Counted from the stretch's first letter, positions 47,351 through 56,943 are shown. The stretch is DNA of 64,000 nucleotides from Litoreibacter albidus (GCF_900107015.1 NZ_FNOI01000002.1:620001-684000); one strand, 5' to 3'. Numbers and translations: made by a program. Notes: generated from the sequence alone by a model not told the origin.

Positions 47351-48129
47351 CGGCCCTTCCAAACGGGATCGCGTTTTTCGGCAAAGGCTTTCGCGCCTTC
47401 AAGCTGGTCCTCACTGGAATAGAGCCGCTTTACCGTCTCAAACTTGCTGCCGGTGATCTGATCCATGGTGTCTTGGAATTTCTTATCCTCGGCCTCGCGC
47501 ACGATTTCCTTAATCGCGGCGTAGACTAACGGCGGACCGGAGGCGATCAGCCGCGCCATGTCCCATGCCTGATCCATAAGTTGATCGGCCGGATGGATGT
47601 GGTTCACGATGCCCCAACCCCGCGCCTCCTCGGCGTCAAACCAACGGCCCGTGAGCAGTAGTTCCATCGCAATATGGTAGGGGATGCGCTTGGGTAGTTT
47701 GACCGATGCGGCATCGGCGACCGTGCCGGAGCGGATTTCGGGCAAGGCAAACGTAGCGTGATCAGCGGCCAATATGATGTCGGCTGACAATGCCAGCTCC
47801 AACCCACCGCCGCAGGCGATGCCGTTAACGGCGGCAATGACAGGTTTGTTCAGGTTGGGCAGTTCTTGCAGGCCGCCGAACCCCCCAACGCCATAATCGC
47901 CATCGACCGCGTCACCCTCTGCGGCGGCCTTGAGGTCCCAGCCAGGGCAGAAAAATTTGCCCCCCGCACCGGTTATGATCGCCACCCGCAGATCGGGATC
48001 GTCGCGAAAATCCGCAAAGACCTGTCCCATGACCCGTGATGTCGCAAGATCGATCGCGTTGGCTTTTGGGCGATCTAAAGTGACTTCGAGTATCCCGCCT
48101 TCGCGGCGGGTTCTGACGGGGCTGGTCAT
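47347..48129 (-). CDS. caiD: Carnitinyl-CoA dehydratase-like enoyl-CoA hydratase
   Basis: A 260-residue crotonase-fold protein. The oxyanion-hole segments are GKFFCPGWDLKA and NGIACGGGLELALSAD; the catalytic Glu region is LPEIRSGTVADAASVKLP. The spacing and the FFCPGWDLKA segment resemble CaiD (crotonobetainyl-CoA hydratase) more than general enoyl-CoA hydratases. The ATG overlaps the stop of the acyl-CoA synthetase gene (ATGA), which places it last in the operon. The true substrate could be another gamma-substituted or branched acyl-CoA. Confidence 0.85.
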   Translation of the reverse strand: MTSPVRTRREGGILEVTLDRPKANAIDLATSRVMGQVFADFRDDPDLRVAIITGAGGKFFCPGWDLKAAAEGDAVDGDYGVGGFGGLQELPNLNKPVIAAVNGIACGGGLELALSADIILAADHATFALPEIRSGTVADAASVKLPKRIPYHIAMELLLTGRWFDAEEARGWGIVNHIHPADQLMDQAWDMARLIASGPPLVYAAIKEIVREAEDKKFQDTMDQITGSKFETVKRLYSSEDQLEGAKAFAEKRDPVWKGR

Positions 48130-50147
48130 AGTGTTCTCCGAATAAGAGCGTCTACGGCAATTGCGGTGTCCGGCCCGCAGATGAGCGGGTTCACTTCGAC
48201 CTCCGCAACGGGCTTGGGTTGGGAGACGACATATGTTTGGATGGCTAGGATAGCATTAACGATTGCATCCATATTGCAGGCGGTCGCACCACGATACCCT
48301 GTCAGCAAAGGGTACATTTTCAGGCGTGTTAGAGCCGTTTTTATGTCTTCGGCGGCGCTGGGGATGAGGACGGATTCTGTGTCGTTCAGTAGCTCCGCCA
48401 AGATGCCGCCCGCGCCTATGGTGAGCAGGTAGCCATGCGCAGGGTCTTGCGTAACGCCAACCAGCAGTTCGGCGCCGGGCGCACACATTTCCTCCACATG
48501 AAAAGACGTGGCGTCCGTCATGCTTTCCATCGCGACCTGCACGTCGGTGAAAGAGTTGCAGTCAAGGATCACGCCGCCGACGTCCGATTTGTGGGCCATG
48601 CCTTCGGCTTTGACGACCACTGGGAAGGCTAAGGCGTCCAATCCGGCGGCGCTATGATTTGTTTGGATGGCCTTGGGAACGTTCAGCCCATGCGCCGCTA
48701 ATTCGGCCTTTGCGTCGTACTCCGACAGTGTTTCGGTATTCGTCGCTATTTCATGACGCAAAACGGGCTTGGGGGCAGGTGGGCGGACCCCAGAAGAGGC
48801 CGCAGCGATGGCGTTCAGCGCTTCGCTAAGACCCGCGAAAGGAACAACCTCATTCGCTAACAGATGTGCGGCGACATGCTCTGGCATTAGCTCCGCCAAA
48901 GTGGCCGCTACTGCGACGGGGCGGCCCGTGGTTTTGCGCATCCTAACGGCAGCGTTTGTCGCGCACGCCCAATCGGACGGGTCGCAAATATCCCCGCGCG
49001 GATAGTCGAGCACGACCAAGGTTATTGCGATGTGCGGCGCGGCCATTGCGGACCAAGCAGCAGTCATCGCGTCCTCGTCGCGCCAGATGTAGGTGTGATA
49101 ATCGAGAGGGTTCGCAAGGGCGACTTTAGGCCCCAGCCCCTTAAATAGGGTCTCTTTCTGCGCGGGTGTTAGCTCTGGAAACGTCAAATCGTGATGGCTG
49201 GCCATATCCGCAACCAAAGACGCCTCCCCGCCGGAACAACTGATTGACGAGATTTGGTTCGACGCCAAGCGGCCCGTCACATGCAACAGTTTCAAGGTCT
49301 CCAAGAAACTTGGGACGTCGGGTGCGCGCAAAATACCAAGGCGATCCAAAAACGCCTGCGCTGCCGTATCCCCCCCCGCCAAAGAGGCTGTGTGGCTGAT
49401 CGTTGCGGCCTGCGCATGGGCCGATTTCCCGACCTTCAGCGCGACGAGCGGCACGGATTTCGCATGGGCTTTGGCAGCGAGCGCCTCCCAACGTTTCAGA
49501 TCGCCGAACCCTTCGATATGCAGCCCGATAGCAGTGACACGCGGGTCATCAAGTAGGGCCAACGCAATATCGGCCTGTGTCGTTTGGGCCTGATTTCCGG
49601 CGGTGATCATGTAGCCGATTGGCAATCCACGCGCCTGCATTGTCATGTTAATCGATATGTTCGAAGACTGGGTGAGGATCGCGACGCCAGTGTCGACGCG
49701 GGTGCATCCGTGTTGATCCGGCCAGACGGCCACACCGTCCAGCGCATTGACGAAGCCATAGCAGTTGGGGCCAAGGATAGGCATGTCACCGGCAGCCTTA
49801 AGCAGCCGCGCCTGCGCATCGGTGCCAGACGCGTCTTCGCCGCTGACCTCTGCGTACCCGGAGGCAAAACAGACCGCGCCGCCCGCGCCAATCTTGCGCA
49901 TCCGCTCCACCGCGCCAATGGTCGCTTCGCGGTTGATGCCGACAAAAGCGGCATCTGGCGCTTCGGGGATGTGCAACACGCTTGGGTACGCTTTGACGCC
50001 CGCGATTTCAGACTTCACCGGATGAACGGCGTGAAGCTTGCCCGAGTATCCGAACTTCTGGGCCTGCGTCAGAACGGCCTCGCCCCATGTGCCGCCGCCG
50101 ATGACGGCGAGAGATTTCGGATTGAGAAGACGAAAAAGGTCGCTCAT
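48126..50147 (-). CDS. NDP-forming acyl-CoA synthetase (acetate-CoA ligase family)
   Basis: A 673-residue fusion of the alpha and beta parts of the NDP-forming acyl-CoA synthetase family. Residues 1-130 are the CoA-binding Rossmann domain (SLAVIGGGTWGEAVL), about 145-440 the succinyl-CoA-ligase-like domains with a central catalytic His region (ATISHTASLAGGD), and about 460-673 the ATP-grasp domain (FPVVVKAEGMAHKSDVGGV). It makes acyl-CoA from a free acid with ADP as product. Three bases follow the acyl-CoA dehydrogenase stop. In this operon it may activate carnitine, crotonobetaine or a related acid, as no CaiB or CaiC is present. Confidence 0.88.
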   Translation of the reverse strand: MSDLFRLLNPKSLAVIGGGTWGEAVLTQAQKFGYSGKLHAVHPVKSEIAGVKAYPSVLHIPEAPDAAFVGINREATIGAVERMRKIGAGGAVCFASGYAEVSGEDASGTDAQARLLKAAGDMPILGPNCYGFVNALDGVAVWPDQHGCTRVDTGVAILTQSSNISINMTMQARGLPIGYMITAGNQAQTTQADIALALLDDPRVTAIGLHIEGFGDLKRWEALAAKAHAKSVPLVALKVGKSAHAQAATISHTASLAGGDTAAQAFLDRLGILRAPDVPSFLETLKLLHVTGRLASNQISSISCSGGEASLVADMASHHDLTFPELTPAQKETLFKGLGPKVALANPLDYHTYIWRDEDAMTAAWSAMAAPHIAITLVVLDYPRGDICDPSDWACATNAAVRMRKTTGRPVAVAATLAELMPEHVAAHLLANEVVPFAGLSEALNAIAAASSGVRPPAPKPVLRHEIATNTETLSEYDAKAELAAHGLNVPKAIQTNHSAAGLDALAFPVVVKAEGMAHKSDVGGVILDCNSFTDVQVAMESMTDATSFHVEEMCAPGAELLVGVTQDPAHGYLLTIGAGGILAELLNDTESVLIPSAAEDIKTALTRLKMYPLLTGYRGATACNMDAIVNAILAIQTYVVSQPKPVAEVEVNPLICGPDTAIAVDALIRRTL

Positions 50148-50150
50148 TGC

Positions 50151-51314
50151 TCAGGCCCCCAAAGCGCGCAACAGATCGCGACTGATAATATGGCGTTGGA
50201 TTTCGGAGGTGCCGTCCCAGATGCGTTCCACCCGCGCATCGCGCCAGAACCGTTCCAACGGGTAGTCATCCATCAGCCCCATGCCGCCGTGAATTTGGAT
50301 AGCGGCATCGGTCACGCGAGACAGCATTTCAGTGGCATAGAGTTTCGCGGACGCGATTTCACGGTTCGACGACAGCCCCTTGTCGAGCCGGTCCGCGGCG
50401 GCGAGCGTCAGCAGGTCTGCGGCGTCGATCTCTGTGATCATATCGGCCAACTGGAAGCTGACGCCCTGAAACTTGCCGATCGGCTGGCCGAACTGCTCGC
50501 GCTCCGCCGCATAGTTGAGGGCGTAGTCGAACACGCGGCGCGCGCGCCCCGTCGACATTGCGGCGACTGTAATCCGCGTAGCGTAGAGCCACGTGTTCAT
50601 GACCTCGAACCCACCGTCGACAGCGCCCAGAACCTGCGCATCGGGAAGTCGGCAGTCATCAAAATCAAGGATCATGTTTTTGTAGCCACGGTGCGACACA
50701 GATTTGTAGCCGTCGCGCACGGTAAAGCCTGGGGTGTCACGGTCGACAAGGAAGGACGTGATCCGCTTTTTCCGGCCGCGCGGGGTGTCGTCTTCACCAG
50801 TCGCGATGAAAACAATGAAGAAATCGGCGTGCTCCGCACCGGAGATAAAGTGCTTCGTGCCGTTCACCACCCAATCGCCGCCACTGCGCACGGCTGCACA
50901 TTTCATGCCGCGAATGTCGGAACCAGCCCCCGGCTCTGTCATGGCTAGCGCGTCCATTCGCTCGCCGCGGACGGCAGGCATAAGGTAGCGTTCTTTTTGC
51001 TCCGCTTCGCAGGCCATGAGGATGTTTTGCGGACGGCCGAAAAAGTGGTTAAGCGCCATGGAGCCGCGCCCCAGTTCACGCTCTACTACCGCAAATTCAA
51101 CGTGATTCAGGCCTGCGCAGCCAACGCTTTCGGGAAAGTTGCAGGCATAGAAGCCCAGATCGAGCGTTTTTTGTTTGATGTCTTGCGCGATCTCTGCGGG
51201 AACTTCGCCGGTGCGCTCAACCAGCTCCTCATGGGGGTAGATTTCATTTTCTACAAAGCTGCGGACGGTATCCGCGATCATTTGATGTTCTTCGGTCAGG
51301 CCATAGGTGGTCAT
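50151..51314 (-). CDS. Acyl-CoA dehydrogenase (CaiA-like)
   Basis: About 387 residues. The FAD/acyl-CoA fold is clear: ALAMTEPGAGSD, a GGDWVVNGTKHFI strand, RGYKNMILDFDD, and the C-terminal QIHGGMGLMDDYPLERFWRDAR. A conserved Glu for alpha-proton removal is expected near the latter (fold knowledge). It probably oxidises the acyl-CoA of this operon to a 2-enoyl-CoA, which the hydratase then uses. I set ATG 51314, which has GAGAGG nine bases upstream; a longer frame to 51410 is basic and unlike family N-termini. Confidence 0.9.
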   Translation of the reverse strand: MTTYGLTEEHQMIADTVRSFVENEIYPHEELVERTGEVPAEIAQDIKQKTLDLGFYACNFPESVGCAGLNHVEFAVVERELGRGSMALNHFFGRPQNILMACEAEQKERYLMPAVRGERMDALAMTEPGAGSDIRGMKCAAVRSGGDWVVNGTKHFISGAEHADFFIVFIATGEDDTPRGRKKRITSFLVDRDTPGFTVRDGYKSVSHRGYKNMILDFDDCRLPDAQVLGAVDGGFEVMNTWLYATRITVAAMSTGRARRVFDYALNYAAEREQFGQPIGKFQGVSFQLADMITEIDAADLLTLAAADRLDKGLSSNREIASAKLYATEMLSRVTDAAIQIHGGMGLMDDYPLERFWRDARVERIWDGTSEIQRHIISRDLLRALGA

Positions 51315-51418
51315 GTTGACTGCCTCTCGGGAAAGGGGATTTTTCACAGGGTTAGAGCCTGTTTTTCCGTCCCAACCGCCGCGTGCTTGTCCACGCGCTG
51401 GCATCATCAATTGAGAAG

Positions 51419-52168
51419 CTAGGACGCATAGTTCGACCCCTCTTCGTCTAAAATACCCTTCAGCTCTGCCAGGTGGCGGATGTCTTGTTCAGGGTAATTT
51501 TCTATCTCATCGGCTGTCTTGGCAGCGATATCATCGGGTAAAATAGACAAGGGTTGGCCCGTTTGAAGGGCGCGGATGTAGACCTCGCAAGCGCGTTCAA
51601 AGAAATACATTCGGTTGAACGTCTCCGCGACGGTGTCACCGATGACCATGATGCCGTGATTGCCCATGATCATGACTTTCTTTTTCGGGTCGGTAAACAG
51701 CTGGGCGCAGCGCTCGCCCTCCTCCTCGAATGCCAGTCCGCCATAGCTGTCATCAACAACTTGGCGGTCGAAGAACATCGCGGCGTTTTGGTCCAATGGA
51801 GGGAGGATCTTATCCTGTAAGCATGCCAGTACAGTCGCGTGGATCGAGTGGATATGCATAGCACAACGCGCGTGTGCGCAATAGCGGTGCAGTCCACCAT
51901 GCAGACCCCAAGCGGTTGGATCGGGCGCGTTCGGACTGTTCAGCGCGTCAGGGTCATTGGCGTCCAGAAGCAACATGTCGGAGGCGCTAATCCGCGAGAA
52001 ATGAACCTGATTGGGATTCATCAAAAACTTTGTGCCATCGTCGTTAACGGCCAGTGAGAAGTGGTTGGACACGCCTTCGTGCATATTGAGGCGCGCTGTC
52101 CACCGAAAGGCGGCAGCTAGGTCTACCCGCTCTTCCCAATGCTCGATATTTGCCTGCGTCCCGTCCAT
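51419..52168 (-). CDS. Class II aldolase/adducin-family protein
   Basis: About 249 residues. Zinc-binding signs: an His-X-His in MHIHSIHATVL, GNHGIMVIGDT, and an N-terminal GVSNHFSLAV. The family includes fuculose- and ribulose-phosphate aldolases and adducin-like proteins with decarboxylase or unknown activity. It is the first gene of the minus-strand operon, 104 bases ahead of the dehydrogenase gene. ATG 52168 has GGAGG eight bases upstream. The substrate is unknown; it may act on a 2-hydroxy or keto acid by-product. Confidence 0.88.
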   Translation of the reverse strand: MDGTQANIEHWEERVDLAAAFRWTARLNMHEGVSNHFSLAVNDDGTKFLMNPNQVHFSRISASDMLLLDANDPDALNSPNAPDPTAWGLHGGLHRYCAHARCAMHIHSIHATVLACLQDKILPPLDQNAAMFFDRQVVDDSYGGLAFEEEGERCAQLFTDPKKKVMIMGNHGIMVIGDTVAETFNRMYFFERACEVYIRALQTGQPLSILPDDIAAKTADEIENYPEQDIRHLAELKGILDEEGSNYAS

Positions 52169-52268
52169 GTCATTCCTCCGTCGCTTTGGGGGAGTAAGCC
52201 ACGGCGGGGCGCGTATGACTAGTAATTTTGCGCCTTGCACCTCGGCTTAAAGTCTGGACAATTGGAAC

Positions 52269-54071
52269 ATGGAAAACCAACCCCTTAAATCATGGGCCGA
52301 CAGCGCTGCGACTTTGGTTGCCGTTGCGGCCGGACGCGCCCCAGCGGACACGGTTCTGCGTGGCGGCAAAGTAGTTAACGTACACACCCGCGAAGTTCTG
52401 GACGGCTGGCAAGTCGCGATTAGTGCGGGCCGATTTGCCTATGTAGGGCCGGATGCTAGTCATTGTATCGGGCCAGATACCGATGTGATCGAGTTGGCGG
52501 GACGCTACCTTATTCCCGGCCTGTGCGACGGACATATGCACATCGAATCCGGTATGCTGACGCCTGCCGAATTTGCCAGCGCGGTAATTCCGCACGGGAC
52601 AACCACCATGTTCACGGACCCGCATGAGATCGCGAATGTCTTAGGGCTTCGCGGCGTGAAGCTCATGCATGATGAGGCTCTAATCCAGCCGATTTCGATA
52701 TATACGCAGATGCCAAGCTGCGCGCCCTCCGCTCCGGGGTTAGAGACGACAGGCTATGAGATTGGCCCAGAAGATGTGGCCGAAGCCATGACTTGGCAGG
52801 GGATCATTGGACTTGGGGAGATGATGAATTTCCCCGGCGTGGTGAACGGTAGCCAACAAATGCTGGCGGAGATTGCCGCGACGCAAAACGCAGGAAAAAC
52901 AGTGGGCGGGCATTATGCGTCGCCTGACCTTGGCCCTGATTTTCATGCCTACGCAGCCGGTGGCCCTGCGGATGATCACGAGGGCACCTGTGAGGCAGAC
53001 GCGATCGCGCGGGTGCGCCAAGGGATGCGCTCCATGATGCGGCTTGGCTCGGCTTGGTATGACGTCGAAACGCAGATCACGGCGATTACTGAGAAAGGTC
53101 TGGATTCACGTAACTTCATTTTGTGCACGGACGATTGCCACTCCGGCACGTTGGTGAATGACGGGCATATGAACCGCGTCGTGCGGCATGCGATTGAATG
53201 CGGTTGTGATCCGCTGATCGCGTTGCAGATGGCGACGATCAACACCGCCACGCATTTCGGGTTGGAGCGGGAACTTGGCTCAATCGCGCCGGGGCGCCGG
53301 GCGGATTTGATCGTGACGTCCGACCTGCGAGCGTTGCCGGTAGAGCGTGTGATCGCGCAAGGCAAAACCGTCGCGAAAGACGGTGAGATAATCGTCAACT
53401 GCCCGCATCTGGATTGGCCTGACGACGCCCGCCAAACTGTGCACTTGGGCCGTGAATTGGGGGCGTCCGATTTCGAGATCAAAGGACCAGACGGGGCCCA
53501 AACAGTCACAGCGAAAGTAATTGGCGTGGTCGAAAATCAGGCCCCTACGGAAGCATTGAAACGCACGATTCCCGTTGAACGGGGTCTATTGGAGCCGACG
53601 GACGCCGTTTGCCAAATAGCGTTGGTTGAGCGTCATCGCGGTACAGGTGACGTGGTTAACGCTTTGGTCGAAGGGTTCGGGTACGAGGGTGCGATGGCGA
53701 TGGCCTCTACGGTGGCGCATGACAGCCATCACATGATCGTCGTCGGCACCGACCGTGCGCAGATGGCGCTGGCCGCGAACCGCTTGGCAGAAGTCGGTGG
53801 CGGGGTCACCGTTTGGAAGGACGGCGCGGAGCTTGCTCTGGTTGAATTGCCCATTGCGGGGCTTATGTCTGACCGACCGGCAAGAGACGTCGCAGCCAAC
53901 GCGGACCAGATGGTCGCGGCGATGGAGGCCTGCGGATGCACACTGAACAACGCTTATATGCAGCATTCATTGCTGGCACTTGTGGTCATTCCATCGCTTC
54001 GGTTATCCGATTTGGGGCTGGTGGATGTGACCAAATTTGAACTGACAGATTTGATAGAGGAAACTCAATGA
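52269..54071 (+). CDS. ade: Adenine deaminase
   Basis: A 600-residue amidohydrolase of the adenine deaminase family. Metal ligands: DGHMHIESG (HxH), GTTTMFTDPHE, GGHYASP, and the late CTDDCHSG. The C-terminal third (about 425-600) is the adenine-deaminase-specific domain. It turns adenine into hypoxanthine and ammonia. It overlaps the amn start (ATGA, 54068-54071), so AMP salvage or breakdown proceeds from both coupled enzymes. Confidence 0.94.
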   Translation: MENQPLKSWADSAATLVAVAAGRAPADTVLRGGKVVNVHTREVLDGWQVAISAGRFAYVGPDASHCIGPDTDVIELAGRYLIPGLCDGHMHIESGMLTPAEFASAVIPHGTTTMFTDPHEIANVLGLRGVKLMHDEALIQPISIYTQMPSCAPSAPGLETTGYEIGPEDVAEAMTWQGIIGLGEMMNFPGVVNGSQQMLAEIAATQNAGKTVGGHYASPDLGPDFHAYAAGGPADDHEGTCEADAIARVRQGMRSMMRLGSAWYDVETQITAITEKGLDSRNFILCTDDCHSGTLVNDGHMNRVVRHAIECGCDPLIALQMATINTATHFGLERELGSIAPGRRADLIVTSDLRALPVERVIAQGKTVAKDGEIIVNCPHLDWPDDARQTVHLGRELGASDFEIKGPDGAQTVTAKVIGVVENQAPTEALKRTIPVERGLLEPTDAVCQIALVERHRGTGDVVNALVEGFGYEGAMAMASTVAHDSHHMIVVGTDRAQMALAANRLAEVGGGVTVWKDGAELALVELPIAGLMSDRPARDVAANADQMVAAMEACGCTLNNAYMQHSLLALVVIPSLRLSDLGLVDVTKFELTDLIEETQ

Positions 54072-55552
54072 TCGGCACCTATGCCAACCTCCCTATTCGC
54101 ACCCCTGATACCCCGCCGTCCGAGTTGTTTAGCGACCCTAAAGCAGCGGTAGAGCGGCTTTGCGAACTTTATGACTCGGCCGCTAACTTCCTGACCGATA
54201 GCTTCCGCGAGAGCCTTGTTGGCAATCCGCCGGCGGAGCGCTACCGCGCGTTTTATCCCGAGATCAAGGTGACGACGCAAAGCTTTGCGAAGATTGATAG
54301 CCGTCTGAGTTTCGGCCACGTGGCTAAACCTGGAACCTACGCAACGACGGTGACGCGACCGGATTTGTTTCGTTACTATCTGGAGCAGCAGATTCAATTG
54401 CTGGTCGATAATCACGGTGTTTCGGTAGAAATCGGTGTGTCCACGACGCCGATGCCAATGCATTTCGCTGTGGCGAACGCATCTGACCTGACCGTACCGC
54501 AAGACGGGGCGATGGATTTCACGCTGCGGGATGTTTTCGATGTGCCCGATTTGGCGACCACCAATGATGATATCGTGAATGGCACGCTGCAGGAACTGCC
54601 TGACGTGCCGGAACCTTTGGCCCCCTTTACTGCGCAACGCATTGATTACTCGTTGGCGCGCCTGTCGCATTACACCGCGACGGAGCCGGAGCATTTCCAG
54701 AACCACGTGTTGTTCACCAACTACCAGTTCTATGTCGAAGAGTTCGAAGCCTACGCAAGGCAGATGCTGGCGGACCCCGATAGCGGTTACACCAGTTTTG
54801 TGAGCACGGGGAACCACATCCTGTCTGACCCCGATGGCGTGATCCCCGCGACAGAGAAAACGCCGCAGATGCCGACCTATCACCTGAAGCGCAAACACGG
54901 CTCCGGTATCACCTTGGTTAATATTGGTGTTGGGCCATCAAACGCGAAAACCGCAACCGACCACATCGCGGTTTTGCGTCCCCATGCATGGTTAATGGTG
55001 GGACACTGCGCGGGCTTGCGGAATTCGCAAAGCCTTGGGGATTTTGTACTGGCACACGCGTATCTGCGCGAAGATCACGTGCTGGACGACGACCTGCCCG
55101 TTTGGGTGCCGATCCCCGCGCTTGCGGAAATTCAAATCGCGCTGGAGAAAAGCGTGGCGGAGGTGACCCAGTTTGAAGGGTTCGACCTGAAACGGATTAT
55201 GCGGACAGGGACGGTCGCGACAATTGATAACCGCAACTGGGAACTGCGCGACCAATCCGGCCCCGTGCAGCGGCTTAGCCAATCGCGTGCAATCGCGTTG
55301 GATATGGAAAGCGCCACAATCGCCGCGAATGGCTTCCGGTTCCGAGTACCCTATGGAACGCTGCTTTGTGTCTCTGACAAGCCGCTACATGGGGAGTTGA
55401 AACTGCCCGGAATGGCCTCTGATTTCTATAAAACACAGGTCTTAAGGCACCTTCTGATTGGAATTCGTGCGATGGAACATCTGCGGGAAATGCCGTTGGA
55501 GCGGCTACATTCACGCAAATTACGCAGTTTTGCGGAAACAGCCTTCCTTTGA
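54068..55552 (+). CDS. amn: AMP nucleosidase
   Basis: A 494-residue enzyme. An N-terminal regulatory domain (1-170) with conserved YPEIKVTTQSFAKIDSRLSFGHV is followed by a nucleoside-phosphorylase-fold catalytic domain with LVNIGVGPSNAKTATDH, WLMVGHCAGLRNS and a final ALDMESATIAANGF containing the catalytic Glu. It hydrolyses AMP to adenine and ribose-5-phosphate. With Ade just upstream, AMP is turned to hypoxanthine. ATG lies in the ade stop overlap. Confidence 0.95.
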   Translation: MIGTYANLPIRTPDTPPSELFSDPKAAVERLCELYDSAANFLTDSFRESLVGNPPAERYRAFYPEIKVTTQSFAKIDSRLSFGHVAKPGTYATTVTRPDLFRYYLEQQIQLLVDNHGVSVEIGVSTTPMPMHFAVANASDLTVPQDGAMDFTLRDVFDVPDLATTNDDIVNGTLQELPDVPEPLAPFTAQRIDYSLARLSHYTATEPEHFQNHVLFTNYQFYVEEFEAYARQMLADPDSGYTSFVSTGNHILSDPDGVIPATEKTPQMPTYHLKRKHGSGITLVNIGVGPSNAKTATDHIAVLRPHAWLMVGHCAGLRNSQSLGDFVLAHAYLREDHVLDDDLPVWVPIPALAEIQIALEKSVAEVTQFEGFDLKRIMRTGTVATIDNRNWELRDQSGPVQRLSQSRAIALDMESATIAANGFRFRVPYGTLLCVSDKPLHGELKLPGMASDFYKTQVLRHLLIGIRAMEHLREMPLERLHSRKLRSFAETAFL

Positions 55553-55648
55553 CCTTAGGGAAATTGCGAAAAAACGTGAAAAAGAAGGGGTTTTGGCACA
55601 CTAATTGTTGTGCGGCCCCTCAATATTCAGTTAGGTTCTCGCGATAAC

Positions 55649-55664
55649 ACCCCAAAGGTGGGGT
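55649..55664 (+). promoter_or_regulatory. Leader hairpin before the HU gene
   Basis: ACCCC pairs with GGGGT around a six-base loop, ending seven bases before the GAGGGAG ribosome site. It may stabilise the message or modulate ribosome access; the stem is short. Confidence 0.35.
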
Positions 55665-55685
55665 AATAGAGAGGGAGCAGAGCTC

Positions 55686-55976
55686 ATGGCAACGAAACCT
55701 ATGACCAAGACACAATTGGTCGCAGCATTGGCTGAAGAAGCAGGCACAGACAAAAAAGGCGCTGGTGCGGCTTTGGACGGTCTGATTGCAATCATCACAC
55801 GCGAAGTCTCCGGCGGCGGCGCAGTAACTTTGCCTGGCGTTGGCAAAATCTACTGCCGCGAACGTCCAGCACGCATGGTTCGCAACCCAGCGACTGGCGA
55901 GCAGATTTCCAAAGATGCTGACAAAGTGGTTAAAATGACCATTGCGAAAGCTCTGAAAGACAGCGTGAACGGCTAA
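55686..55976 (+). CDS. HU-family DNA-binding protein
   Basis: A 96-residue HU/IHF-fold protein, full length. Seen: KTQLVAALAEEAGTDKKGAGAAL, VTLPGVGKIYCRERPARMVRNPATGEQI, which is the DNA-clasping arm region, and a final helix. It is more HU-like than IHF in its arm, but slightly longer than HU-beta and with a Cys (IYCRE) in place of a usual Phe. It has its own leader and a strong terminator, so it is probably a single, highly expressed gene. Confidence 0.93.
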   Translation: MATKPMTKTQLVAALAEEAGTDKKGAGAALDGLIAIITREVSGGGAVTLPGVGKIYCRERPARMVRNPATGEQISKDADKVVKMTIAKALKDSVNG

Positions 55977-55996
55977 TCGCCAGTTCAGTTGACGGA

Positions 55997-56029
55997 TTAA
56001 AGGGTCGCCTTCGGGCGGCCCTTTTCTTT
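55997..56029 (+). terminator. Rho-independent terminator after HU
   Basis: AAGGGTCGCC and GGCGGCCCTT pair (one G-T) around a TTCG tetraloop, then a TTTCTTTT run. Typical intrinsic terminator. Confidence 0.9.
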
Positions 56030-56076
56030 TGCGCGCAATCACGTGAGAGTGCCGCGACACAGGCAAGGAATTCAGC

Positions 56077-56943
56077 GTGGACATCAAAGCAATTTTCATG
56101 GGGCTGGCCTTCGCCATGATGTGGTCAAGCGCCTTCACGTCTGCGCGCATCATCGTGGCCGACGCCCCGCCGCTGTATTCGCTGAGTCTGCGATTTCTGA
56201 TATCGGGCCTTTTAGGTATTCTCATAGCCAAGGCGCTTGGCCAGACTTGGAGCTTAAGCCGCGCGCAGTGGCGTGCGACGTGGATATTCGGGATCTGCCA
56301 AAACGCGCTGTATTTGGGGCTCAACTTCGTCGCCATGCAATGGATCGAGGCGTCCCTCGCGGCGATCATTGCTTCAACAATGCCGCTTATGGTGGCGTTG
56401 GTAGGCTGGGCCATCTTCAAGGACCGCGTTTCAGCGGTTGGGATTTTCGGGCTGGTTGCCGGGATCGCGGGCGTGGTGCTGATCATGGGAAGCCGGATCA
56501 ACGGCGGCGTGGACCTGCTTGGCGTGGGCTTCTGTCTGACAGGCGCTATGGCCCTGACCTTCGCGACACTGTCCGTGAAAGGGGCTGCTTCCGGCGGAAA
56601 TGTCTTGATGATCGTCGGGTTGCAAATGCTGGTGGGCGCCGCCTGCCTCTTCGCCCTCGCGGTGCCGCTGGAAACATGGGACGTGACCCTTAGTCCCACG
56701 TGGATCGCGGCGTTTGTTTACACAACCTTGGTGCCGGGCCTGATGGCGACATGGGTCTGGTTCATGTTGGTGGGCAGGGTTGGTGCGGTCAAAGCGTCGA
56801 CCTTCCACTTCCTGAATCCAGTATTCGGTGTCGCGATTGCTGCGGCGCTCCTTGGGGAGAGCATCAATGTCGTCGACTTTATCGGCGTTCTAATCATCGC
56901 GGGCGGCATCTTGGCTGTTCAACTGTCCAAGCAGAAGGCTTAG
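56077..56943 (+). CDS. EamA-family (drug/metabolite) transporter
   Basis: A 288-residue membrane protein with ten hydrophobic segments and two EamA repeats ([17 protein letters not shown] and [17 protein letters not shown]). Substrate unknown. The GTG start has AAGGA eight bases upstream. The stop TAG overlaps the aroC stop on the other strand. It is divergent in control from aroC and not coupled to HU because of the intervening terminator. Confidence 0.9.
   Translation: MDIKAIFMGLAFAMMWSSAFTSARIIVADAPPLYSLSLRFLISGLLGILIAKALGQTWSLSRAQWRATWIFGICQNALYLGLNFVAMQWIEASLAAIIASTMPLMVALVGWAIFKDRVSAVGIFGLVAGIAGVVLIMGSRINGGVDLLGVGFCLTGAMALTFATLSVKGAASGGNVLMIVGLQMLVGAACLFALAVPLETWDVTLSPTWIAAFVYTTLVPGLMATWVWFMLVGRVGAVKASTFHFLNPVFGVAIAAALLGESINVVDFIGVLIIAGGILAVQLSKQKA

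Noticed and set aside
49584-50948. A 454-codon frame opposite the acyl-CoA synthetase and dehydrogenase
   Set aside because: Antisense to two well-supported genes; no start signal or domain.
51315-51410. Longer N-terminus for the acyl-CoA dehydrogenase
   Set aside because: Residues are not family-like and the internal ATG has a good ribosome site.
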